A stretch of DNA of 64,000 nt, from contig JADJMO010000017.1 in NCBI GenBank assembly GCA_016709545.1, forward strand, positions 26,833 through 90,832, read 5' to 3'. This DNA is from Myxococcales bacterium (GTDB lineage: Bacteria > Myxococcota_A > Polyangia > Polyangiales > JADJMO01). The position numbers and the translations under genes are program-made. The notes below the pieces were generated by a model. That model did not search any database. It was not told where the DNA came from and saw only the letters and a list, made by a program, of their open reading frames with translations. Shown here piece by piece: positions 26,515 to 35,265 of this stretch (within the stretch, counting starts at the first letter, position 1; each line of letters begins with the position of its first letter).

Positions 26515-27084
26515 CTAGACGAATTTGCGGAGCACGAACTTGAGCAGCAACCGGGGCACGAAGGTGGCCTCGACCAGGGCGCCGGCGAGGGCGCGGTGGG
26601 CGTCCACGAACCGCGTGGACCACACCTGGAGCACGACCACGAACACGATCCCGGCCACGGCGACGAAACGCCGGAGCGGCGGCCCCAGCTGGACCTCGGT
26701 GACCGCCCAGAGCAAGCCCACCGTTGCCGCGAGCTCCAGCGGCGCCGCCCGCAGCTGCGGCGACGACACCTTGGCCAGCTTGGCGAACAGGGCCGCCCCC
26801 GCGATCAGGACCCCGAAGGCGAAGGCCAGCCGCCGACGGAGGTTCGGGTCCTCGAGGGACCGGAGCAAGTGTGCAGGGAAGAGCAGCAGGAGGGTGGCCG
26901 GGATCCAGAACCCCGCGGTGGCGGCGCCGAACCCCGGGACCTTGACCTCGATGGAGGTGGAGACGAGCGTGGACTCGATGCCGCCCACGATGCCGGCCAC
27001 GACGGCGGCCCGGAAACAGGCGATGCCCACCACGTCCAGCGTGGACGGGGTCTCCTCGTCTTCGTCCTCGGGGGCCTCGCTCAC
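26515..27084 (-). CDS. Multi-pass membrane protein of unknown function
   Basis: A 189-residue protein beginning at GTG 27084, which overlaps the glutaredoxin stop codon in GTGA. The N-terminus is acidic (EDEDEETPS). About five hydrophobic helices follow, e.g. FRAAVVAGIVGGIESTLV, GFWIPATLLLLFPAHLL, LAFAFGVLIAGAALFA and FVAVAGIVFVVVLQV, with a basic C-terminus (LLLKFVLRKFV). I do not recognise the family. Coupling to a glutaredoxin gene could mean a link to redox control of the membrane, but this may just be compact gene packing. Confidence 0.8.
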   Translation of the reverse strand: MSEAPEDEDEETPSTLDVVGIACFRAAVVAGIVGGIESTLVSTSIEVKVPGFGAATAGFWIPATLLLLFPAHLLRSLEDPNLRRRLAFAFGVLIAGAALFAKLAKVSSPQLRAAPLELAATVGLLWAVTEVQLGPPLRRFVAVAGIVFVVVLQVWSTRFVDAHRALAGALVEATFVPRLLLKFVLRKFV

Positions 27085-27350
27085 CCGCCCGTCATTACCA
27101 GACGCTCGAGCTCGCCGCGCCGGTCCAGCGCGTTGATGTCGTCGAAACCGCCGACCGGCGTGTCGCCGATGAAGATCTGCGGCACGGTGCGGCGGCCGGT
27201 GGTCTGCACGAGCCAGGCGCGCTTCTCGGCGTCGCCCTCGACGTTGATTTCCTGGAAATCCCAGCCCTTCTTCTTCAAGAGCATCTTGGCCCGCACGCAG
27301 TACGGGCACCAATCGGTCGTGTAGACCGTGATGGGCTGCTGCGACTTCAT
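27081..27350 (-). CDS. grxC: Glutaredoxin 3
   Basis: An 89-residue glutaredoxin with the dithiol active site TTDWCPYCVRAK and the glutathione-binding TVPQIFIG followed by GGFDDIN. Length and motifs fit class I GrxC (about 85 residues). It reduces protein disulfides and ribonucleotide reductase using glutathione in the cytosol. The gene is first of a minus-strand run with the membrane protein (GTGA overlap). Its start at 27350 is 85 bases from the divergent initiator tRNA, whose promoter lies between. Confidence 0.95.
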   Translation of the reverse strand: MKSQQPITVYTTDWCPYCVRAKMLLKKKGWDFQEINVEGDAEKRAWLVQTTGRRTVPQIFIGDTPVGGFDDINALDRRGELERLVMTGG

Positions 27351-27390
27351 GGCCTTCGGATGCTCCCTTCACGGAAAGGGTAGCAAGTGC

Positions 27391-27418
27391 TTGACAGGGT
27401 GCGAGGGCCGACTAAGTT
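27391..27418 (+). promoter_or_regulatory. Probable sigma-70 promoter of the initiator tRNA
   Basis: A perfect -35 box TTGACA lies at 27391-27396. After a 16-base spacer comes TAAGTT (27413-27418), a weak -10 match. The expected start would fall near 27425, about 10 bases upstream of the mature tRNA 5' end at 27435. The perfect -35 in such GC-rich DNA, placed exactly before a tRNA, makes chance unlikely. Confidence 0.6.
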
Positions 27419-27434
27419 GAGCGACCCCAACTGA

Positions 27435-27509
<75 letters not shown>

Positions 27510-27522
27510 AGTAGACCAAAGG

Positions 27523-27553
27523 CCCCGTTCGGCACCCGCCGAGCGGGGTTTTT
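27523..27553 (+). terminator. Rho-independent terminator after tRNA-fMet
   Basis: CCCCGTTCGGC pairs with GCCGAGCGGGG (11 pairs, one G-U) around an ACCC loop, followed directly by TTTTT. It lies 14 bases past the tRNA 3' end, so it should end a single-gene transcript. Confidence 0.9.
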
Positions 27554-27634
27554 CGTTTCTGCACGCCTCACGCGTTCGCGGGCTGCGTCCATCGAACTCC
27601 TGGTCGCGCGAGTTCCCTCGTTCGGTCGGGCGAC

Positions 27635-28636
27635 CTAGCCGAGCGCCTCGAGCCAGAGCGACAGCGCGACGGCGTTGCGGAGGTCGGACCGGGTCCGCTC
27701 GGCCTCGGCGAGCGCAGCCGCGAGCTTGATCGCGTGGTCGTCCAGCGTGCGGACGGCGCGGGCGACGAGGGCGGGGAACGGCTCGCACGCGGGTGGGAGC
27801 GCGCGGGCCTCGAGGCGACCCACGTAGCCGACGCGCACGGCGAGCAGCGCGTGTCCCGCGGCCCCGACGAGCGCCCGGGCGGCCTCGGGGCGGAGGTGCG
27901 GGACGAGCGCGCAGACGGCGTCCATCCCGGTCACGCCGTGCAGCAGTGTGAAGAGACTCGCCGGATGCGACTCGCCCTCGACGAGCAAGTGCACTGCGGC
28001 CCGCCGGAGCTCGGCGGCCGCCTTCGCAGGGTCGTCGTCGAGGCGGAGCCGCCCCGCCACCGTGCGCAGCGTCGGGTGCGCGGTCGCGCGCGCGAGGAGC
28101 GTCCCGGTGATGAGACCCGGCACGTGCACGAGCGCGTCGGGGGCCGGCGGCAGGATCGCGAGGGCCTCGGGCAGGAAGAGCGGCGGGAGGTCCGTGAGGA
28201 GCGCCTGCGGCAGCCGCTCGTCGCGGCTCGAGGCGTACGCGAGCGCGCGGGCGAGCTCGTCGAGGCGCACGGGGGAGGTGGCGCGGGCCAGGGCACGCAC
28301 CGCGTGGCCCACGCGGATCACCCCGTGGAAGGCCGCGCCGGCGAGGCTCGGGCCGAGGACGTCGAGCGTGCGCGCCGAGAGCACGTCGGTCAGCCCGTGC
28401 TGCGCGAGTGCTGTCCGCTCCTCGCGGACGCGGCCCGCGAACCCTGCGAGGGCCATGCTGGGCTCGTCGGCGAGCGGGCGGAGGCGCGGGACGTAGCGGG
28501 CCACGAAGGCGTCGATGGCCTCGGGGGCCAGGCGCTCGAGGGCCTCGACGGCCATCGCGGTGTGGTCGGTGAGGGCGGGGCCGTACTCGGGACTCGTCGT
28601 CGCGAGCGCCGAGAGGGCGCGATGGGCGGGGGTCAT
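27635..28636 (-). CDS. Questin oxidase-like protein (DUF4243)
   Basis: I start at ATG 28636 (MTPAHRALSALATTSPEYG); an in-frame ATG at 28684 would add 16 residues of low coding character. The 333-residue product has the questin-oxidase family marks LTDHTAMAVEALERLAPEA and the F-H-G-V-I-R-x-x-H-A motif (AAFHGVIRVGHAVRAL). HPASLFTLLHGVTGMDAV and HAIKLAAALAEAE follow further on. Fungal relatives perform a Baeyer-Villiger-like ring cleavage of an anthraquinone; bacterial members are uncharacterised. The conserved His residues suggest a metal or substrate site. It is separated from neighbours by the tRNA terminator on one side and a lipoprotein gene on the other. Confidence 0.82.
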   Translation of the reverse strand: MTPAHRALSALATTSPEYGPALTDHTAMAVEALERLAPEAIDAFVARYVPRLRPLADEPSMALAGFAGRVREERTALAQHGLTDVLSARTLDVLGPSLAGAAFHGVIRVGHAVRALARATSPVRLDELARALAYASSRDERLPQALLTDLPPLFLPEALAILPPAPDALVHVPGLITGTLLARATAHPTLRTVAGRLRLDDDPAKAAAELRRAAVHLLVEGESHPASLFTLLHGVTGMDAVCALVPHLRPEAARALVGAAGHALLAVRVGYVGRLEARALPPACEPFPALVARAVRTLDDHAIKLAAALAEAERTRSDLRNAVALSLWLEALG

Positions 28637-28753
28637 GGCCGAGAAGGTGGGTGCGGCGGGCGCGTGACGCGAGCGATGCGCCAAGGGGTCGGAGAGATGC
28701 CAATGGATTGGCGGCTAGGACGGTAAACCGTCCAGGTCGCGATCCACGGGCCT

Positions 28754-29485
28754 CTACTCGCAGATCACGGTGAGGGTCTGCGACGGCGCACCACACGTCG
28801 CGCCGATCCCTCCCCAGTTCGCGGAGTTCGAGCACGGGTGAATGGAGAACCCCGTCTCGCAGGCGCAGCCTCCGAGGTTGACCACGAGGCTGATGACACC
28901 CGCTCCACCACACCCCACGCTCACGCTCCACGAGTTCGAGCCGCAGGGCATTCCGATGGCGGTCCCCGTCCGCAGCGCCTGGCAGATGGCGTCCGCTCTG
29001 GGCCCCGAGATGCCTGGCTCGCTGCAGCTGACGCCGACGGCGTCCAGCGAGCCTTTCACGGTGATCTTCGAGTAGACCTTCGTGGACGACAGGCTCTTGC
29101 GAAAGGCGTCCCAACTCGTGCACTGGGTCGTCGGCGCGACGCCCGCGCTGAAGGACTGACTGAACGTGCTTCCGCCACCGCCATCATCGGCGGCGTCGGC
29201 GCCGGCTTCGGTCGCATCGGAGGAGGTGGTGTCGGAGCTCGTGCTGTCGGTCTCGACCGTCGTGTCGGTCGATGGAGCGTCCACGCCGACGTCGGCGCCA
29301 CCACATGCGCACACGCCGAACCCCGTCCCATCGTCCTTGCAGCTCTGGACGCCGGTGCCGCCGCCGACGCAGAGACACGACTGCGTCACGCCCGGCACGC
29401 AAGCGCGGGCAGGACTGGACGTGTCGGCGCCACAACCGACCGAGAGAGCGAAGAGCCACGCGATCGATACGACCAGGGTTCTCAC
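28754..29485 (-). CDS. Lipoprotein with Cys-rich GGGTGVQSC module and unknown C-terminal domain
   Basis: A 243-residue protein from GTG 29485, chosen because VRTLVVSIAWLFALSVGC is then a standard lipoprotein signal. After the lipid Cys comes a compact Cys-rich module (SCLCVGGGTGVQSCKDDGTG) and a Thr/Ser/Asp linker (about 75-110). A C-terminal domain with eight or so cysteines follows (TQCTSWDAFRKSLSS ... GGCACETGFSIHPCSNS). The module is nearly identical to one in the divergent gene at 29727, but the C-terminal domains differ. It would be displayed on the outer membrane. Role unknown. Confidence 0.85.
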   Translation of the reverse strand: MRTLVVSIAWLFALSVGCGADTSSPARACVPGVTQSCLCVGGGTGVQSCKDDGTGFGVCACGGADVGVDAPSTDTTVETDSTSSDTTSSDATEAGADAADDGGGGSTFSQSFSAGVAPTTQCTSWDAFRKSLSSTKVYSKITVKGSLDAVGVSCSEPGISGPRADAICQALRTGTAIGMPCGSNSWSVSVGCGGAGVISLVVNLGGCACETGFSIHPCSNSANWGGIGATCGAPSQTLTVICE

Positions 29486-29726
29486 CCTCGAGAGTGTAGC
29501 AATGGGTGGATGCGTCCGAGCGACTTCTGGCACTGACGCGGCCCGCGCTTGGGCTGAGCTTGCGACGGGCGTGCGCCCGAAGACACTGCAAAGCGAAGCG
29601 CTCGGGACTACTGGACGACGCTCGGAGTCGACGAGGAGTTCCAGATCCGGCAACGAACATCCCGCCGCAATCGCGCCACGAGCGTGTCGATGATAGCGTC
29701 TGGATCCAGATCTCTCGGGGGTTTCC

Positions 29727-30896
29727 ATGCGCGTGTCCATCGTCGTTCCGCACGTCTTCGTTCTGGCGATCACCCTCGGCAACGCAGCGGGTTGCAGCAG
29801 CTCGAGTCCAGCGGCGCCCGCGTGCGTCGCGGGGACGACGCAGGCGTGCCTGTGCGTCGGCGGAGGCACGGGCGTCCAGAGCTGCAAGGACGATGGGAGC
29901 GGCTACGGCATCTGCGACTGCGGGGCCGACACTGGGCCGAAGGACACCGGGACCGATTCCTCAGCTGAGACCTCGCTCGACTCCACCACTCCCGACGCCG
30001 ACGCGACGACGAGCGAGACGGCTGGCGAGACCAGCGCCGACGCGACGACCGACGGCGCGACGGACTCGGGGGGTGGGAAGTTCACCGGAGCGACCGCCGC
30101 GAGCTGGGAATCTCGGAAGGGCGATCTGGGCGGACCGACGGGCTTCAGCGAGTACACGTCGGCCGGGGTCGGCTACTTCTTCGCGACCTACGCGAACTCG
30201 GGCGGCGCGATGGCTCGGTACGACATCGCCACCGACTCCTGGACGCCGGTCCTGAAGAACCCGTGGGGGATCGAGAACTACAAAGGCCTCGGCTGGAGCG
30301 GAGGCTTCCTCTACCAGGCCAAGGACAACTACATGTACCGGTACACGATCGCGTCCGACAGCTGGGCGAACGTCGCGTCGGCGCTACCCGGCACCTTCTC
30401 GTCGATGCACGCGCACGACGACGGCACCAAGCTGTACACGCTCGCCTCCGACGGGACGAACCGGCTCGTCGTGTTCGACACCGCGACGAGCCTCGTCACC
30501 TATACGACCGGGCCCACGGGCACCGTCTATCACCCGCGCCTCGCGTGGGATGGACTGACCAAGGCGCTCTACATCGCGCCCTCCGCCGACCTCACCCTGC
30601 TGTGGTCGTACACCCCGGCCACGGGAGCGATAGCTGCGCGAGCGGTCATCCCCGAGACGACGATGGGCCGGGCCTTCTGCTCGGACCGAGCAGGCCACAT
30701 CTACGCGACCGGAGACAACAGCAGCGCGTTCTCGTCGAACGTGGTCTGGCAGTACGACACCGCGGCCAACACGTGGAAGAAGGTCCCGGACCTTCCGTTC
30801 GTCCACGGCTCGAATGGGGCGTGCACGGTGACGGACGACGGCTGGCTCTACGTCGCGAACGGCATCGACAAGCTGGCACGCCTCAAGCTGCTCTGA
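29727..30896 (+). CDS. Lipoprotein with Cys-rich module and Kelch-like propeller
   Basis: A 389-residue protein with a signal and lipobox (ITLGNAAGC), the Cys-rich module ACLCVGGGTGVQSCKDDGSG, and a Thr/Asp/Ser/Glu-rich linker (about 70-115). It then has a beta-propeller of four-stranded blades (MARYDIATDSWTPVL, MYRYTIASDSWANVA, VVWQYDTAANTWKKVP), each with the Kelch-type YD...W pattern. It is divergent from, and shares its N-terminal module with, the gene ending at 28754; 241 bases lie between them. Likely surface-exposed and used for binding; the ligand is unknown. Confidence 0.88.
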   Translation: MRVSIVVPHVFVLAITLGNAAGCSSSSPAAPACVAGTTQACLCVGGGTGVQSCKDDGSGYGICDCGADTGPKDTGTDSSAETSLDSTTPDADATTSETAGETSADATTDGATDSGGGKFTGATAASWESRKGDLGGPTGFSEYTSAGVGYFFATYANSGGAMARYDIATDSWTPVLKNPWGIENYKGLGWSGGFLYQAKDNYMYRYTIASDSWANVASALPGTFSSMHAHDDGTKLYTLASDGTNRLVVFDTATSLVTYTTGPTGTVYHPRLAWDGLTKALYIAPSADLTLLWSYTPATGAIAARAVIPETTMGRAFCSDRAGHIYATGDNSSAFSSNVVWQYDTAANTWKKVPDLPFVHGSNGACTVTDDGWLYVANGIDKLARLKLL

Positions 30897-31028
30897 GGCG
30901 CACGGCGGTCTACCACAGCGATGAACGGATCAAGCTCTGCGCAAGCAGAGCAGGCGGAGCTGTGGGGCAAGGGATGGGATCGACCCAGCTCGTCTTTGCT
31001 GCCGTCGCGCCGTGGTAATACGTATGTC

Positions 31029-32975
31029 ATGGCCTCAGCGCAGTTCCGCTTCCGTGAGATCCTGACGACCACGACCGCCGTCGGTGCGGTGGTGACCGGC
31101 GTCGTCCTGGGTGTCCCTGCCTGCGCTTCCGAAGTCGCGACCGCTCCCGAACCCTCCGACGGCGACGTCTCGGACGCCCCCGACGACAGCGCCGTCGGCG
31201 TCCTCAGCAGCGCGTGCGACAAGCCGGGAGCCCTCGCGTGCGCCGGCCACGCGCAGAAGCTCCAGCTCCTGTGCCAAGAGGGCAAGTGGGTCGCCAACGG
31301 CGTCTGTCCCGGCGATCAGATCTGCGACACCCGACCGGGCCCGACCGCCGGCTCCTGCCAAGCGCCAGACCCGGCCTGCGTCGGGAAGACACCCCTCGCG
31401 CCTGTCTGCGAGGGCTCGCTACGGAAGGTCTGCGGGCGAGATCTCCTCGACCACGTCACCGCAACGTGTGCATCGCCCGAGCATTGCAAGCAGGGCTCGG
31501 GCGAACGGTGCGCGGAGTGTCTCGAGGGGTCACACCTCTGCAAGGGAGCGGCGCTGCAGAAGTGCGCACCCGATCGTCTGTCCTACGTCGACGAGACGAC
31601 GTGCCCCTCCGAGCCCCTGTGCGACGCCACCACGGGAGCCTGCAAGCCGCCCCTGTGCGCGCTCGGAGATCATCGCTGTACGGGTGACATCCTCGAGACC
31701 TGCAAGGCGTCGTTGGCTGCGTGGGATCCGGTCAAGGTCTGCGGGGCTGGCCTGTGCGACGCCGTAGCCAAGGCCTGTCGCGACTGCGTTCCAGGGACGA
31801 AGGACTGTGCGGCGGGCGAAGTTCCGAGAGAGTGTGACGCGAGCGGTCACTGGAAGGCCAGCTCGGCCTGCACCGGGTCCACCCCACTCTGCAAGGCGGG
31901 AGCCTGCGTCGCCGGAGCCTGTGCCGCCGGTGAGTATCGCTGCAGCGGCGACAACCTCGAGGTCTGCAAGACGAGCTTGACGGGGTTCGACCCGGTGAAG
32001 GTCTGCGGCGCTGGGCTCTGCGATGCCGTCGGCAAGGAGTGCGACGAGTGCAAGTCGGGCACCGCGGACTGCGTGGGTTCGACCCCGCGGGCCTGCGACT
32101 CGACCGGACACTGGAAGTCGCTGACGGCCTGCTCGGGGACGACGCCCGTCTGCAAGGCCGGCGTGTGCATCGCGAGCTTCTGCACCGCAGGCGAGGTGCG
32201 CTGCAGCGGCGACACCCTCGAGACGTGCAATGCGGCGCTCACGGGGTTCGACCCGACCAAGGTCTGCGGCGCGGGCCTGTGCGACGCGGCCGGGAAGGAG
32301 TGCGACGACTGCAAGTCTGGCGCGGTCGGCTGCCTGGGAACCACGCCGCGCACCTGCAACTCGACGGGCCACTGGACCTCGCTCACGCCCTGCTCTGGCT
32401 CCACGCCAGCGTGCTCGGCCGGCGTGTGCGTCGCCTCCGGCTTCCCTGGGTCCACGCTGATCAGCGGCACGGACTCCACGCTCATCAACGGGTGGATCGG
32501 CGTGTCGGCCGCCTGGACCCGTTGCTACGCGAAGTCGGTCGATGGCGCGTCGCCGTACACCTTCCACGCGAAGTGTGATGGCAAGGGCCCCTCGGTCGTG
32601 GTCGCCAAGCTGAGCACGGGCAAGATCATCGGCGCGTACGCCTCGCTATCTTGGGCATCTCTGACGCCCGGCAACTGGATGGGCGACGAGAAGACATTTG
32701 TGTTCTCGCTCACGAACAGCTTCAAACACGACTACATCACCACGATATTTCCGACTTCGTACACGCAGTGGACAGGTGCTGACCGAGGGCCCGCTTTCGG
32801 CGGCGGCCATGACTGGATGATCGACACCACCATGAACGGTGGCTACTGCTACATGGGCCACACGTTCCATTGTCGCGTCGGCGCGGACGGCGGGACGGAC
32901 ACGGCCTGCCGGAACGATCTCTGCGGCACTTTCAACGGGTGGACGGTCGACGAACTCGAGGTGTGGGTGAAGTAG
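31029..32975 (+). CDS. Secreted Cys-rich repeat protein with C-terminal TLDc domain
   Basis: A 648-residue protein from ATG 31029; the upstream extension has no coding character. An N-terminal hydrophobic segment (AVGAVVTGVVLGVPAC) serves as a signal, possibly lipid-anchored. A Cys-rich region follows with three tandem repeats of about 88 residues (RCSGDNLEVCKTSLTGFDPV ... GHWKSLTACSGTTPVCKAG). The C-terminal 165 residues match a TLDc domain: WTRCYAKSVDGASPYTFHAKC, CDGKGPSVVVAKLSTGKIIG, FVFSLTNSF. TLDc is best known in eukaryotic OXR1/NCOA7 proteins, where it binds V-ATPase; bacterial secreted versions are undescribed in function. It ends 18 bases before a convergent Kelch lipoprotein. Confidence 0.87.
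   Translation: MASAQFRFREILTTTTAVGAVVTGVVLGVPACASEVATAPEPSDGDVSDAPDDSAVGVLSSACDKPGALACAGHAQKLQLLCQEGKWVANGVCPGDQICDTRPGPTAGSCQAPDPACVGKTPLAPVCEGSLRKVCGRDLLDHVTATCASPEHCKQGSGERCAECLEGSHLCKGAALQKCAPDRLSYVDETTCPSEPLCDATTGACKPPLCALGDHRCTGDILETCKASLAAWDPVKVCGAGLCDAVAKACRDCVPGTKDCAAGEVPRECDASGHWKASSACTGSTPLCKAGACVAGACAAGEYRCSGDNLEVCKTSLTGFDPVKVCGAGLCDAVGKECDECKSGTADCVGSTPRACDSTGHWKSLTACSGTTPVCKAGVCIASFCTAGEVRCSGDTLETCNAALTGFDPTKVCGAGLCDAAGKECDDCKSGAVGCLGTTPRTCNSTGHWTSLTPCSGSTPACSAGVCVASGFPGSTLISGTDSTLINGWIGVSAAWTRCYAKSVDGASPYTFHAKCDGKGPSVVVAKLSTGKIIGAYASLSWASLTPGNWMGDEKTFVFSLTNSFKHDYITTIFPTSYTQWTGADRGPAFGGGHDWMIDTTMNGGYCYMGHTFHCRVGADGGTDTACRNDLCGTFNGWTVDELEVWVK
31674..32435 (+). repeat. Three tandem 264/261-base coding repeats
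   Basis: Copies begin at the RC codons near 31674, 31938 and 32199, giving periods of 264 and 261 bases. They share blocks such as KVCGAGLCDA, GHWK/GHWT and the CxGxTPxCxAGxCxA end. Copies two and three are the most alike, suggesting recent duplication. An earlier, more diverged unit may lie before 31674. Confidence 0.85.
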
Positions 32976-32993
32976 CCTTCATCCGCTTGGTGA

Positions 32994-34664
32994 TCAGGGC
33001 CGGTAGATCTTCCCGTCCTTCAGCGTGCCCGAGCTCCCCGAGCCGCCCCACACCACCGCCTCGGTGCCGGTCCAGATCGTGGTCGCAAAGGCGCGCGCCG
33101 ACGGGGCGTTCAGCGTGGGGAGCGCCTTCCACGTCGACGTCGCCACGTCGTACGAAGCGCCGGTCGCCGAGTAGGTCGCGGTCCCCGTGCGGCCGCCCCA
33201 GACGAAGAACGTATCGGCGGTCGACCACGCGGCCATGCTGGCGCGCTTGGCGCCGGGGAGCAGCGTCTCGGTCGGAGTGACCATCGTCGTCCAGGTGCCG
33301 GCGGCCACGTCGTAGAACGCGCCGCTGCTGCGGAACAGCGAGCCGCCGGAGGTGTTGCCCTCACCGCCGAAGAAGAGCGCGCGCCCGCCGGTCGCGCCGA
33401 TCACCACGCCGGCGTTGCGCTGCCGCGGATCGAGCGCCGGCGTCGGCGGGGTGAGCACGGTCCACGTGTCCGTCGCCGGGTTGTACGCCGCGGCGTCGCC
33501 GCAGAAGCTCGTCGCGGTCTTCACCGCGCAGGTGTTCGGCGCCGGCGAGGAGAAGCCGCTGAAGTAGTCGTAGCCACCGAAGACCACCATCCTCCCGCCG
33601 GCCCACACCGCGCGGTGCCCGAAGCGCCGCCCGAAGCTGGTCGGGGTCGCGATCGTTCGCCAGGTGTTGGTGGCCGGGTTGTAGGCCGCCCCGTCGCCGA
33701 GGGCGCCGCCGCTCGAGGTCTGACCGCCCCACACGATCATCTCGGTGCCGGTCCAGATGGCGGATTGATCCATGCGCGCGGGGAGCGTCGTCGTCGCGAT
33801 CGCGCTCCAGGTGTTGGTCGCCGGGTCGTAGCTCGCGCCGTCGTTGCGGAGAGCACCACCGCCGTAGCCGCCCCACACGATCATCTTCGAGCCGGTCCAC
33901 ACCGCGGTGTGGTTCTCGCGGCCGCCCGGCGCGGCGGCGATCGTGCGCCAGGTGTCGCTCGCGATCGAGTAGCCCGCGCCGTCGGCGAGCGAAGGGTTGC
34001 CGCCGAACACGAGCATCTCGGTGCCGGTCCACACCGCGGTGTGCGCCGAGCGCGCGCTGAGCGGCGAGGTCGTGACGTCGATCCAGCCCTTCGGCGCCAC
34101 GCAGGCCCAGTCGCCCCACGCGCAGCTCGAGCCGCAGGTCCGGGTACGGACGTTCTTCCCGGTGCAGGTGCCGGCCTCGGTCTGGATCTCGCCGGGCGTG
34201 CAGACGCCCTCGCCGGTGCAGGCGCCGCTCGAGTCCCAGGCGCAGGTCGACGAGCAGCTCTCGGTGCGCGATCCGCACTTGCCGCAGGTGACCACGCGAC
34301 TGCCACCGGCGGCGCAGACGCCCTCTCCGCTACACGCGCCGAAGCCCGACCAGACGCCGCTGCTGCTGCACGTCCGCGCGTGGGTGCCGCAGTTGCCGCA
34401 GGCCGCCGTGTCGGTGGCGCCGGGAGAGCACTCGGTGGCGACCTCCGGGCCGCTGTCCTTCGGGCGGGTGTCGGACGCTGCGCTGTCGACCGGCGCGTCT
34501 TCCGCGAGGGTGTCGATCGCCGCGTCTCCCTCGCCGCCCGTGTCTTCGATCTCGGCGTCGCCGCTGGGCCCACCCGGCGCGTCGGTCGCGCTCGAGCAGC
34601 CGGTGACGAGGGCGGCGCCGGTCGAGCCAGCCAGGAGGAGGAGAGCGTACGCCCGGAGCTTCAT
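32994..34664 (-). CDS. Kelch-repeat lipoprotein with Cys-rich N-terminal region
   Basis: A 556-residue protein with lipoprotein signal (LLLAGSTGAALVTGC), an Asp-rich linker (about 30-75) and a Cys-rich stretch (about 78-190) with motifs CGNCGTHARTCSSSGVWSGF and TRTCGSSCAWGDWACV. It ends with a Kelch propeller of six blades, e.g. AHTAVWTGTEMLVFGG, ENHTAVWTGSKMIVWGG and ATTIWTGTEAVVWGG. The Cys-rich part resembles thrombospondin-like or notch-like modules in other myxobacterial surface proteins. It probably sits on the outer membrane. It converges with the TLDc protein and starts 280 bases from the toxin gene, a gap in which I see no gene. Confidence 0.92.
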   Translation of the reverse strand: MKLRAYALLLLAGSTGAALVTGCSSATDAPGGPSGDAEIEDTGGEGDAAIDTLAEDAPVDSAASDTRPKDSGPEVATECSPGATDTAACGNCGTHARTCSSSGVWSGFGACSGEGVCAAGGSRVVTCGKCGSRTESCSSTCAWDSSGACTGEGVCTPGEIQTEAGTCTGKNVRTRTCGSSCAWGDWACVAPKGWIDVTTSPLSARSAHTAVWTGTEMLVFGGNPSLADGAGYSIASDTWRTIAAAPGGRENHTAVWTGSKMIVWGGYGGGALRNDGASYDPATNTWSAIATTTLPARMDQSAIWTGTEMIVWGGQTSSGGALGDGAAYNPATNTWRTIATPTSFGRRFGHRAVWAGGRMVVFGGYDYFSGFSSPAPNTCAVKTATSFCGDAAAYNPATDTWTVLTPPTPALDPRQRNAGVVIGATGGRALFFGGEGNTSGGSLFRSSGAFYDVAAGTWTTMVTPTETLLPGAKRASMAAWSTADTFFVWGGRTGTATYSATGASYDVATSTWKALPTLNAPSARAFATTIWTGTEAVVWGGSGSSGTLKDGKIYRP

Positions 34665-34944
34665 CGTGCCGATCCCTGGTTGGAGTGGAGCAAGCAGGGA
34701 CCAGGAGCCGCCGGCGGATGTTCAATCACGAGGCCTCGCCCGCGGAAGATCGGCCGAAATGCGGCGCGGCGGACATTCGGCGGCCGCTCGCCGCGGCTCA
34801 GATGGGTCAGGTCGAGGCCGCCCACCAGCCAGAGGTCGTCCTTGTGGGCGATGGCCGGGGGTAGCTCGCGTCGACGAACAGGTCCACCCCGCCGAAGGTT
34901 CGGAGGCCCGCTGCAGACCGCCTGCAACGTGGACCGCCAAGTCG

Positions 34945-35265
34945 TCAACCACGGCCTTTCGCCAGTGGGGGCAGTCGTCCCATGCGCGCACCCCAGACGG
35001 CGAGCACGTCGATGACCTCGCGGGCCTCGTCGATCGCGAAGTACACGTGGCACTTCGATTTCGGGAGCAACCATCGACGAATGGCGGTGCCTCCATGCGC
35101 GACGACGATGGTGGCCATGGCGGGCTGCGCGGCCAGGTCGTGCAGAGCGAGCGCGAGCTCGTCTCGAGACGTCGTAGGAGCGGCAGGTCCGTTCTGGACC
35201 CACCAGGCGTTTCGGACCAAGGCTTGGTCGCGAGCCTCCGGTCGGAACTCGACCTTCACACTCAT
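34945..35265 (-). CDS. ParE/RelE-family toxin
   Basis: A 106-residue protein with the ParE/RelE fold pattern: N-terminal VEFRPEARDQALVRNAWWVQ helix, central LALALHDLAAQP and the basic/aromatic strand AIRRWLLPKSKCHVYFAID, followed by the typical ending VIDVLAVWGARMGR. It starts in ATGA overlap with the upstream antitoxin gene, the normal toxin-antitoxin order. The VYFAID and VLAVWGA segments favour the ParE branch (gyrase inhibition) over mRNA cleavage, but the target cannot be settled by sequence. Confidence 0.88.
   Translation of the reverse strand: MSVKVEFRPEARDQALVRNAWWVQNGPAAPTTSRDELALALHDLAAQPAMATIVVAHGGTAIRRWLLPKSKCHVYFAIDEAREVIDVLAVWGARMGRLPPLAKGRG

Noticed and set aside
31674..32435. 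Tandem repeats as a mobile or CRISPR element
   Set aside because: The 264/261-base periods keep the reading frame and encode conserved Cys modules.
34665..34944. Third gene of the toxin-antitoxin operon
   Set aside because: No frame with coding character or start signal was found in this stretch.
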